Shown here piece by piece: positions 21,013-31,700 of a stretch of DNA of 64,000 nt; positions within the stretch are counted from its first letter, which is position 1; each line of letters opens with the position of its first letter. Below the pieces are notes generated by a model, which saw only the letters and a list, made by a program, of their open reading frames with translations, was not told the DNA's origin and did not search any database. The position numbers and the translations under genes are program-made. The stretch comes from Varanus komodoensis. Taxonomy: Eukaryota; Chordata; Lepidosauria; Squamata; Varanidae. The DNA is taken from positions 29,327,935 to 29,391,934 of the forward strand of contig NW_025336598.1 of assembly GCF_004798865.1 (NCBI RefSeq), given 5' to 3'.

Positions 21013-24009
21013 CCTTTCTGCAGCAACTGTGTGAGGGAGCAGCAGGGGGGCTGAGCTTGGCTTCCTAGCTCCAAAGTTGGCATGTGGTCTCCTGCTTCCA
21101 AGCCAGACATCTTGAAGCATCTTGTGGCTGCTCAGATGCTGTCTAGCGGCCATGGGGTTGCTCAGGCACATACCACTATGAGCATGAATTGGTGAGGGCT
21201 TCCATAGCTAGATGAAAGCCCATGCGCAATGGAAACAATTGTTCAGGCTTGATTGTGTTGACTTGTCTCAGCAAAGTGTCTGTCTTTGACCCCCTGAACA
21301 AATCCAGAAAGTGCTCTTCTGAATATGAAAAGGTGATTTCATTTTAGAAAGAATAGCAGGTGTGTGTGAGTCATGGCGCTAATGTTTTTTTTGCTGGAGG
21401 AATATGCATCACGGAAATAAGAGAGTAATGATTTGCATCCTTTCTTGTTTCAGAGCTCATGACCAGTGTTTTGGAAGTTGGCAGGTGACTTCTTGCTGTA
21501 CAGGTATTGCTGGATCCTGAACTGCATCCAGTTAATTGCTGCCATATGGGAACTTTTTTGTTCTTCTGCCTCAGATGCTTTCATCCCTTCAGCTCTGTCT
21601 ATATTGCATTCCAAGAAATATTACTTTCTGAATGCAGATGAAGTTGAAACTGAAAGTTTTTGATAATGCTAAATTTCTAGCCCAAAGGAGTGTGGATCAG
21701 TCTAATGAAAAACCTGTTGTAATTCCAAAATATGTTCAATGCAGTAAATATTGGGAAGCATTTGGCATATTTCTTGGACTGCAACCCTTGTATGCAGGAT
21801 GATCTCACAACAACTAGTTGGGCAGTAGGGGAGAATATTTGGTAATATGGGGGGTAATAAGGAGAAAAGAAGATGAGAACTGTTGTCTTAATGCAGTCCT
21901 GGATGGGATTCATACTTTTTTTAAAGCTTTGAACCTGCAAATACTCCTATCTGTACTTTCTAACTTCCTGGATCATCCAAAGGGCTTGCACCTAAAACAC
22001 CTAGATAACCTGGGGAGAATGTTTGTGAGGGACACATGGTGCTCAGAAAGGGAATGGGGGGGGTGGCCCCAATTTATTATGTGTTATAACCTATTGATTG
22101 ATTGATTGATAACTTTAATACCCCATCTATACCAAAGGTCTCAAGACAAGCTATTTTAAAAGGCTATAGGAAAAAAATAAGCTAGCCAAAGTTTGGGGGG
22201 TGGGGGCAGAAAGAAGGACCTTTGGGAGGGCCTGAATAAAATGTACATTTTCCCCATATTTTTAGCACCAGGCAAGTCAAATTCCTCACTGAAAGGGGTA
22301 TAAGCCATTCAAGAGGACCCTCTCAGTGGTGCAGTGGATGTGGAACATCTTGTCCAGGTATGTGTGGTAAACACAGACTTCAGGCACCAGGTTTTTTTTC
22401 TCCCCCTCAAAAACTTTCAGTGGGGGATTGGTGGATGCTGTTTTGCAGGCTGTTTTATGTGAGAGTTGTTGTTTTTTTCTTTTTACTTGTTTCTTTTCTT
22501 TTTTTCTGTTTTGATAGTATTATAAACTGCTTTCGCCATAGACAGATAAATAGGTGGATAGATATAAAGACAGATATTATAAGAAAGTGCTACAGAAGTA
22601 TTTTATCTATAACATATAAGTGGGGAAATTATATAATAAAGATTCATACACACAAATCTTTCTCATTGAAATACTTAATTGTATTCTACTCCTGATTTTT
22701 ACCTTTAAAATTATCATTGAAAGATGTTGCACATATACAGACTAATTGTCTGAGCAACACTTTATGTAGACAAAACTTCCAAATCTTCATTATTTTAAAA
22801 TGTATTATATTTGTAACTTGCCCCATTGGTTGGACCATGGGTGGCTCACAGAAATTTTGTGCATCTGCTCACAATCTGAGTATTAACACTGAATGACATT
22901 GAGGGCAAAGTAAAAATGTGCATCTTTTCTGTTAAGTATTTTTTTTTGAGGGGGAGGTGCTGCTTTGGCAGGTTATATTTGTAAGCTAATCCTTAGGCAG
23001 GGGAAGAATTCTTGTGCTTGAAAAGACTGCCCACTGCTGGAATAACCAAGAATTTCTATGCAGTTCAGGAAATGATTATGTAACTGTGATATATGAAAAG
23101 CTTTTAACTGCTTTTTAGTTCATTCCATCCTAGGTATTATGAATCTTGAAATGCATAATCTATTCAGTAATGCTTTTTGCTGTACTTTAGACTATGAGAG
23201 AAGCTGAATTAATTGACTAGATTGTGAAAATTAGATACTCGGCACCAGAAAGGAAGCGGCAAATAAAGCTTATACCTGAAGGTGGCTCCAGTACAGGTCC
23301 CTGTGGGTGCCAGCATTCCTCCCAGAATCTTCCCTGACACCTGCTTATTCACCCTACCTATCCTTCCAAAACAGATATTATTTTTAACATAACAGATTAA
23401 AACATTTTCTCACAGATAGCTGGGGTTGCTTGAAAGCAAGATAAGGTCCCTGCTGCTGCCTTCTTAATTTCCCATGAATGCCTCTGTCTGGCACAGTGGG
23501 TCTCAGAGACAGGGGTGTGAGCAGGGGCAATAGAGAGAGGGAGAGAATATCTTCTGGGTGATGATCCCGAATGAGACAGAAATAGCGACAGCAGTAATGA
23601 GCTGGCTGAGGAGGAGGAGAACAAAAACGAGTTTGCCTTTTGCAGTTTTTGTTTTAATTGGTGCTGAATAATTTTCTGTTGAGTTCAAAGGAACATTGCT
23701 GTTCAGACTCCACCTGTGCCCTGAACACAGTTGTTTAGCAGGTTTCTTGGCCTTTGTGACTAGCTGCCCTGCTCCTCTTCTAAGAGGACATGCTTCTGCT
23801 GGTACAAGGCAGGACAGCTTTTTTCACTGAGGTGCCCTTCACCACATGCACACACCCCTGTGGTACTCGTAGATCTCTGGGCCATATTCCACAGAGTCCC
23901 AGAGGGTTCCCAAGTTTCAGGAGCAGTTGTGAACTGCCCAGAGAGTTTTGGGTACTGGTCAATATAAACATAACAAGTAAACAACAACACACTACTACTA
24001 CCAGTAATA

Positions 24010-24029
24010 ATGATGATGATGATGATGAT
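24010..24029. repeat. (TGA)n microsatellite
   Basis: TGATGATGATGATGATGA runs without interruption after 'ccagtaataa'. It is a plain trinucleotide tract. Confidence 0.9.
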
Positions 24030-24541
24030 ATAGGAAGTGTATTGATTAGTTTGGGAAATTTACCTGGCCATCACCACAAAATGGCTGCCATGGGTGGCAT
24101 GACAAAGTACCTATGAGCCTGAGGACAAAGCAAAGATGGAGGTCTGAGCCCTAACCCTCTAAACAACATCTATGAACCCACTGTTCTTGGATTCAACAGG
24201 CATTTATTTCACAGCAGTCCCTGCTGCTAGTAAAAAATGTGCTAATTAAAAAAATGAGAAAGGTGGGACACCTTGGCAGGTGCCAAGACTGCATTATGGG
24301 GGCCACATTGCCTGCCCCTGCTCTGTACCTTGGGGAGAAAAACAGGTGGCAGAAACCGAACGATAAGGGAGGCTGGCCTGTCCACTTTTGGTGCCAGCTC
24401 TGCCCACTGGTGGCTTTGGGCCTGGGGAATCGAAAGAGTACAGCACTAGCATGTACTCTCCCTGCCCCCTGACATACTAAGCTCCAGGGGAGTGGAACTG
24501 TTGACAGAAAAGAGGTTCACTCTATTTCCTCTAGTTCAGCT

Positions 24542-24657
24542 TTCCCCAACCTAGTGCCCTCTGAATGCTTTGGACTAAAGTCCCGTCACCCTTAAGCCTG
24601 GGTCATACTGGCTAGGACTGATGGGGTTTGTAGTCTTGAGAGTGCCAGGATGGGGAA
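24542..24657. mobile_element. Hairpin element (family 2)
   Basis: The left arm starts TTCCCCAACCTAGTGCCCTC and ends 'ttggactaaagtcccgtca'. The right arm starts 'tgatggggtttgtagtc' and ends 'agtgccaggatggggaa'. Reverse-complementing the right arm aligns it with the left, with a deletion of about 8 bp. This is a dispersed squamate palindromic repeat I recognise by pattern. It has no coding capacity, and other fragments lie at 11205-11300, 32030-32110 and 47411-47510. Confidence 0.7.
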
Positions 24658-25679
24658 GGCGTCCATAATGCAAAGCTGCCTCTGGATGCAACACAAGGAT
24701 GGAGTCTAAAGGAAAATAAAAAGGCATCTGCTTGAATTGTCTTCCAATTTTAGACCACACAACAATTTTTTTAATCAGGAAATATTTTTCATTTATGATT
24801 CCTGTGGCTACTATATTGTATTCAATTCTCTGCCATGATTTTTGCAATGAAATTAAGTCACATGTAATTTCAGCAAATGCTGAAACTGCTCCTGGAGGCC
24901 ACTAAAATAACATTCCTTGTACCCAGGCACCCCATGTGTGTGCAGCTACCACAGTGGAAGGAATTCTTCCTATTTGATTTGTTTTCTGTTTTCCACAGTG
25001 AGAATAGACTTAAGAGACTTCTTTTCTTTCTTTTCTTCTTTACATGGACTCCTGGTCCAATCTTTTGAATATAACAGGGTTGAGTGTTTTTTGGTGGGTG
25101 GTTGCAAATAAAAGGATAAGCACATCTAGAATGGTAACCCTGAAAGAGGAAAATGATGGATTGCACTGGTTGTAGGGGTTTGCACAATTGGAAACGGGGT
25201 GGGGGGGGGGAGATCGCCCACAGACTGCTGCATACCCTCCCCCATAGTCCTTTGTGCCTCCTAAGAAACAGGATCAGAATTGCTCTGAATAACTTTGGGA
25301 TAAACCCGGATTCTGCCCAGCAGGTGTGTATTTTTCTGGATCCTCTTTGGGAGTTAGCTTGTTTCAAGTAAACATTTAGGTACAGGGCTGAAAACTGAAA
25401 CTTTTTACACTGAAAAAACCTCCGACAGGCAGCATTCTGCAACCAATGATTCTTTTCTTTCTAACCATGCACAGGAATATGCTCTTATAGATATTCCTTC
25501 AAAAATCCAACAGGGAATTAATTTTCTAATATGCGACCCAAACATCGCATGTATTTTAAACTCGTGTGGTGCAAAACCAGGAAGGGACAATAAAGCGCAC
25601 TTTGCATGGGATCCAAAGTGGGAGAGTTCTGAAACGGCACACTCTGGGACTAAATCTAGGGAGGTCGTGTTGACAGAGC

Positions 25680-26082
25680 CTGACTATGGCCGCACAGGGC
25701 TGGTGTTGTTCCGGGTGGGTTGGACTATGGCCTCTGGACCACTCTCAGGGCTGGATATATGCAAAGAGGGGCTCAGAAGCCTCTGGGAGAAAGAGATTGA
25801 GAGGACTAGGTGAATGTTCAAGTGTGGCACCCCAACTTTGGAACTCGATTCCTCTGGAGGTCCAGTTGTCACCTACGCTTTTGGCTGTTAGGTGCCAGCT
25901 TAAGACATATTTATTGCACCTATTTATTGTTATTTTACCAGGGGAATTCTTGACTTTTAATGTTTTAAATTATGATGCTAATAAAATGCTGCTGCCAGTA
26001 TGTTTAAATGCTAGCTCTTGATATAAACAAAAAAATTAATTGGTTTATATTAAAAATGCTTTAAATAAATAAATAAATAAAT
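25680..26082 (+). mobile_element. L2/CR1-clade LINE, ORF2 end plus tail
   Basis: The plus-strand translation contains VAPQLWNSIPLEVQLSPTLL then RCQLKTYLLHL (about 25824-25920). This matches the last conserved block of L2/CR1 ORF2 ('APxLWNSLPxxLRxxxSLxxFKxxLKTHLF'). It is followed by a T-rich 3' UTR and an AAATAAATAAATAAATAAAT tail ending near 26082. The reading frame over this last block is open, though the copy is 5' truncated. Confidence 0.8.
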
Positions 26083-26094
26083 ATTTCGCTTTTG

Positions 26095-26300
26095 GAGTGT
26101 TATATAATTTATATTTTATTTATTGTTCTACTGTTTCTATTTTGTTTATTTAATGGTTTTCTTATTGTTGGTCTTCGTAACTGTGTTGTGTCGTGCATTG
26201 TATTGTTTTTATGCTGTCTAGGATTTCATCATGAGGTTAGCTTCCCCAGAGAGCCTATGGCTAGTGGGGCACCATATAAATTGAATAAATAATTCAATAA
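26095..26300 (+). mobile_element. Probable second LINE 3' tail
   Basis: A T-rich stretch ('ttgttctactgtttctattttg', 'ttgtattgtttttatgctg') leads to 'gggcaccatataaattgaataaataattcaataaaaatag'. The layout is that of the L2/CR1-like tails (T-rich UTR, a short G/C block, 'cATAnAAATtgAATAAATAA'), but the stem is degraded. Confidence 0.45.
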
Positions 26301-27097
26301 AAATAGATAATTGAGAGAACAGAATTCTGTGACAGTGAGCTGTAGGAGATGTGCATATCCCAGTGCCTAGTCCATATGTTGGATCACAGTGACACAAAGG
26401 GGTAGGCAGAGCTGAATGGAAAGACATTTCAGCATATACAGACACAGGTCTTGTGCCTATCCCTAACCTAATTAGCCAGGTCAAAATAAATGCCTCACAG
26501 TAGGAACTGAAGCACCTTAACCAGGTGGCGGATGTAAATACACTCACCAAAGAGTGGCATAGCTTTCCCAAGACGCTATGTCTGTATGTGTGGCAGAAAT
26601 CCCCACTCTTGGACACAGCACTGCAGGAGGATGCCATTTTGATTAGATTTAACAGAGCCATCCTAATGCTTAAGGCTGATTGATCTTGGCTGGGCTTACT
26701 TCCCTTTTACCTGTTTTTAATTACTGTATGAAACCAGCACTCTGGTGCCCATCGTTTTGGTGCCTTATCGCTGGTGCTGTGATCATCAGTTCCTCAGTGC
26801 AGTCACCTTGGTGAAGTCCATCCCCAAGAATGTCAAGAACACAGCACACCATGTCCTGGTAGCCTATGTCCTGCTTCTGCTGCAGTGGGGGCCTGACCCA
26901 TAGCAGCTAGAAGCTTTGCTGGAAAAGGTGTTACCTGCAGGAGTTCCCCCACTTCCCATCTTCATCTTCAGGATGATTCAGCCGAAAACTTGGAAGGATA
27001 TCTTTCAGACCAAAGCCTGTCCTCCAGAGGTCCTTTCCCTACTGATCCTGCTTCCAGATAGGGTGCATGCTCCTCACAGACCTCATTTTTACACAGA
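26301..27097. other. Spacer DNA, unrecognised
   Basis: No gene or element is recognised. A minus-strand open frame of 147 codons (26218-26661) overlaps the LINE tail and has no recognisable family or membrane/enzyme motif, so I do not call it a gene. Confidence 0.4.
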
Positions 27098-27222
27098 ATG
27101 GACACTTACTTATTCATTCAAAACATTTATATGCCACCTGTTTTGCCCATGGCATCTCTAATGGACATTCATTTATTTAAAACATTTATATGCCACCTAT
27201 TTCTTCCATGGCCTCCCTATCC
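27098..27222. repeat. Imperfect tandem duplication, period 63 bp
   Basis: Each unit starts ATGGACA and contains AACATTTATATGCCACCT (in unit 1 near 27122-27139, in unit 2 near 27181-27198) followed by 'catggc.tc.ct'. The sequence resembles the inverted end of a LINE tail ('aacattTctatgccgcc'), so this may be a duplicated LINE tail fragment. Confidence 0.7.
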
Positions 27223-27999
27223 CCTATAGACATGGCTTGCAAATCTGGCCATGTCTACAAAAGACAGTGCCCGATGCAAAGAGACAAAACAGACAGACTG
27301 GGAACCACATGCTGCCCACCTTTGATTTCACAGCAAGGTTAATGTAGCTGCATCTGTTTATCTGCAGTCTTTGAACAGTGTTCCACATTCTGGTATGGAG
27401 ATTCTGAAGTGCTGAATAATAACGAGATGAAACAAACAAAGGCAATAAACACTGTGGTTGGTTAGTGCAGGAGGGCTTTGTGAAAGAAAGATGTTCCCAG
27501 GAAGTGTCAAAAGCAATACAGCGTTGGCACCTCTCTGGCATCCAGGGCAGGAAGTTCGTGCATGCGGAGCCGTCACATTGCAGGCTTTTCTCTGGAGCAT
27601 CCGCATGGGCCGCGGGTTCATGTGGGGCCACAAAGTCCCAGCACCCAGTGACCTCAGTGACCAGGAAGCTGCTCTCTCGGGTGCCCTGGTCCCAAGTTGC
27701 TTTGGGCTATATACACTAGTACCAAATCCTTGGATGGGTGCTTTGGGCATCTGGATGTTCATCACCACCTCTCCTTTCTTTTGGGTCAGGTGCTCTTCTC
27801 TCCCTCCTGCCTCACTATTCAGGTTCTGAATAGTAAAGGGAGGTAAAAGTAGGTATTGAGCAAACGTGTCCACCACAACAAGCGTGCCATGTGTGGATGA
27901 CCTATATCCATGCTAACACGTCTTTAAAACCTCTGCATGCATTGCGTTGAACAACCTGGCCCAACCAGGGTTCTGCACCGTCAGAATCACAGCCTGATG
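27223..27999. other. Spacer DNA with a long unassigned open frame
   Basis: A 172-codon open frame runs on the minus strand (27358-27876), and overlapping frames are open on the plus strand (27458-27829). Such mutual openness usually reflects locally GC-rich composition. The translation shows no domain I recognise. I see no splice-bounded exon and do not call a gene. Confidence 0.4.
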
Positions 28000-28700
28000 C
28001 ACCCTGCAAGTGCCTGCAGAAGCAGGTGCACCTTTGCAAGTTCTTGCAGGGAGCAGCTGTGGGGCGATTACGCAGTGTGGCTGGAAGCCCTGGAGAGGCT
28101 TCACTGCCATGCCGCCCCTTGCCATAGCAACACAGCTGTCCTGGTGGCTACCTTGTGCTCTGGCTCCCTGCATCGCCTCACCTGAATCTTTGTTCCTGTC
28201 TTGCCTGCATTCTTGACTCCTGCCCAGCTCCAGCGTGTTCCCATGTGCATCCTTGTCTGCGGCCTGATCCTGTCACCCCAGGCACCTGCACCCATCCTCC
28301 TTGACCTTGCCTTGCTCCAGAATGTGATTGTCCTTCCTACTTAACGTTTGGACTGTGTGTTTGCCTGAACCTTCTTGTCTCACTGGCTCTTGACCCGGGA
28401 CTGCCTAAAGACGTGCCTGCTGCCTCTGGCCCTCTATGCCCACTCCAGGCCTCCTCCCTGCATCTGCACCCTGGTCCCGGGCCTGGTGCGCAATGTCTGT
28501 CCACACCTTTTGATATGTGCCACATTCGTTGTGGAACTGGCAGAATTCAAGGCGGGACACCTGACTTAGATGCGACACTTTCTGAGGCAGTCTGGCATCC
28601 TGCCACAGGAGGTCGCTGTAGGAAGCTTCTTTTCCTTTCTAGAGCCACGTGTGCTGCACTGGGGGGTTTGAAAGCTCTTTCCTGGTGAATTCAGAGCAGT
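28000..28700. other. C/T-rich, GC-richer block of unknown origin
   Basis: The plus strand is strongly pyrimidine-rich ('ctttgttcctgtcttgcctgcattcttgactcctgcc', 'ccttgaccttgccttgctccag'), unlike its surroundings. Such text resembles terminal regions of some reptilian repeats, but I find no matching pair of ends and no recognisable coding sequence. Its identity is open. Confidence 0.35.
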
Positions 28701-31700
28701 CGGTACCTGCTCTTAGCACTGCGAAAGCAGGAGCAAGCGCCTTGGAATGCACCGACTTGGCTTGCGAGGTAGCAGCACTAAATCGTCCACACCGAGGGAA
28801 TTTCTCTGTGGTGCACGTCCCAAAATACGAATAGCTGTCCCATGGAAAAAGATGGGCACATCATTTCCAGGTGCTCCAGGAATGAAGCATGCCTAAAACA
28901 GCAGCCAAAGCCCACAGGAGTATGTTAGATGCATGAGCTCTCTGCTGATGCCACTCCGTTATAGCCAAGATAAAAACGCCTGTGACCTTATAAAGAAACA
29001 GTCATCTCTTCCTGGCGTTTATCAACTATTTGCTGCAAGTAGTTAGCTGGGTTTGACAGAAATCTTTCAGTCCTGTTGCTCACCCAACAATTTTCCCTTC
29101 CTCTCTCCCCCCAGTTCACCCCAACCCTCTACAGCGCGTGTGTGTGCGTCTGCCTGCCTGCCTGCCTGCTTGCTTGCTGGGTTGGTGCAGAACTGCTCCA
29201 TCACTGCTGTCTGTTAGCTGGCTAAAAGCTGTAGCCTTTTTATATAGCTGGCTACCTTTGCTTGCAGAAGTAATTGCTGGCTGCAGAACAGACAATTATT
29301 TATTTTAAAAGGTACTGTGCAGAGGCATAAAATTAAGAAGGGTTGTTTGAGTCATGCATTTTTCATGATGCGTGAATCTTAGCAATTTCAACTCAGCCAT
29401 TGCTTATAGGCACAGTTTCCTTCCCCACAATGAAGATAATGTACTGCAAGAAGAAATTAAGCCACCACATGTCTTTGCTTTGCAGATAATGTCTTGGAAA
29501 CATTAAATGCACTGAGGATGAGTGTGGCCTTGCCCTCTGCCATCAGCAACCCCACCCACAACTTCAGCTCATTCAAGGAGGCATCTGCAAACTGGCATTT
29601 CTGTGCATGCTTCCGTACTTGCCTGAGCAGGCTGCTGATTGCGGTAATTTCTTGAACAAGAACTGCCTTTGAAGATCTATTCCTGTTCTCAGAATGACTA
29701 ACAGTACATGTAACTCCAGTCATCTTGAATTAAGTTGGTGTGTAATGCTCCACGTGTGCCATCCTCTCACCAGCAAATGGGCATACACAGCCTGGGTTTC
29801 TTTGGCTCTGCTGGGCACACCATGAGCAAGTTCTTCTGATTGGAGGAGCAAGTTTGGTTTGCATGCATGCATACACGCATGCACACACCTCTGCCTAAAT
29901 GCTAGGAAACCACCAAATGATTGTTGGGGGGGGGGAGGAGGTGGGATCATTTTGGAACTGAAGGAGTGCCAGATTTGGAGCCCAGGACTGAGGTAGCCCA
30001 CCTCGGTTTGTTTGTTTCGGCTAAAAAGACTGGAGGGGGAACCAGGGGACTGCACTTTCCCTTAGAGCGAATGGGAAGGTGAGTGAGTGAAGAGGAGAGC
30101 AGAGCGAATGGCATGCAGATCACCAAGAGACCAAATTCCAGCTCTGCTTCCCGGAAAGGAAGCCTGTCTTAAAACCAAGTTGAGGGGTGTTCCATGTGGG
30201 AACGTCCAGGGCTGATAGGTTGCTCTGGGTATCATGGGTAAACATTGGGCACAAGCTAATGTTTACCATCCTGCATGGTTGTTAATGGCTGCTAATGTGT
30301 TTACTAGGTAGTGATTGCACTTTGTGGATGGGGCTTTTAAAAACCAGAACTTGGTGCTGGAATATTCAGATTTTATACTGAGTAGCTTGATTTAAACCAG
30401 TAACTAAACCATCAGGCATTTTCGATTTCCAAAGTCCCCTTTCCTTGAATATCAGGGAATTGTTCCTGTTGAAGTAATTAGGCCCATAAATAAGACTTTG
30501 CTGATGGTCAACCTTTGCTTAGCCAATTTTCCAGGAGAGAATGGAAAATATCTCAAAAATAAGAGGACAACTTGACTTCTTTGCAACAAAGAAGAGAAGG
30601 GCCTTGCTTGTGTCCACTTTTGCACACAACATCGGAATGTTTTCTTTTGATGAATAATAGTGAATAGCAATCGCGGCTGGCTGTGTAGTGTGTTCACGGA
30701 GGAGCTCCTGCTATTGACAGAAGGGCTTTCAAGCTAAGGGAGACTTACATCAGCAGAAGAAGGGGAGGCAATTCCTCCCCCCCCCACACTGAACCCCCTG
30801 CACCACTTCCACGCGTCTCACCACAGTCCCCTTAGTTTTGCACCTGTTGCCAAGTTGCTAGCATGCCAGGAACATGCAAAACTAGTCGGGGTGCTCTTTA
30901 ACTCGACTTTGACAGCTGAGTTCATCTGTCAAGGTTGAAAACTACATTCTTCAAGTGTGAGTTCTTGGTGCTTTTTAAATTTTATCTATTTGTTTTTGCC
31001 AGGAAAGCACTCACATAGACTATCTAATCTATCTCTGTCCTTTCCTGGCAATCGTCATCATAAAGAACTCAGACATTAAAAACAGATGTGTTCAGAAGAA
31101 TTGGTGTTGAGGGCAATTGCCCAGCCAAAGGGATCGCTGCAAGTTTTGCATGTTCCAGAGATTCTGGCACCTCAAGAAAGGTTGCAAAAGGCTACGGGGA
31201 GGCAAAATAGTTGCATGTGCCTTCTAATTGATAGGACCGGGAGCCTGCAACATCTCTTTGCTTATACAAAGTTGGCAAAACTCAACCCGGCTTATGGGGA
31301 GTGCAGTTACTGGCAAATAGACATGAATGAGAGGAATTACACTTGGACATTAACTTTGTAGTAGTTTTTAATAAATCCAAAAAGGACTGAGTGAAATGCT
31401 AGCTGGCCATAGACAGGCAGTGCTGGAAAAGTATTCAGGTTGCTTAAAATGTAGGTAGCATCTGCTCCCTCATTGTTTTTCCATTTGATATTAGTTATTA
31501 ATGACGGTATAAGAAAACTAACACGAGTATACGTGTTAAGGTCCCATAGCAACCACTTGCATTCTGAGATGAGGCTCTGTTCTGATTAGACAGCTGTCCA
31601 GATTGTGAAATCTCGACACTCCCTGACTCACATTCTATCTTGTATCTGGAGGACAACATTTTCCAGAGCCTCTTTGTCTTTTGCATGGAAATTAGCCAGC

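Larger units (their letters stand above)
20066..24540. other. Spacer DNA with only simple repeats recognised
   Basis: I see no gene or confident transposon. Small features are the 25-bp tandem duplication at 20963-21012, a 'gattgattgattgat' tract near 22094-22110, a possible diverged LINE tail near 22110-22180 ('accccatctataccaaaggtctcaagacaagc'), a possible tail near 22795-22860 and a (TGA)n tract at 24010-24029. Confidence 0.45.

Noticed and set aside
26218-26661. 147-codon minus-strand open frame
   Set aside because: It overlaps a LINE-tail-like stretch and has no motif or homologue I recognise; chance is the simplest explanation.
28000-28700. Retrovirus-like long terminal repeat
   Set aside because: The composition is suggestive, but I found no matching second copy, no inverted end dinucleotides with a duplication, and no linked coding remains.
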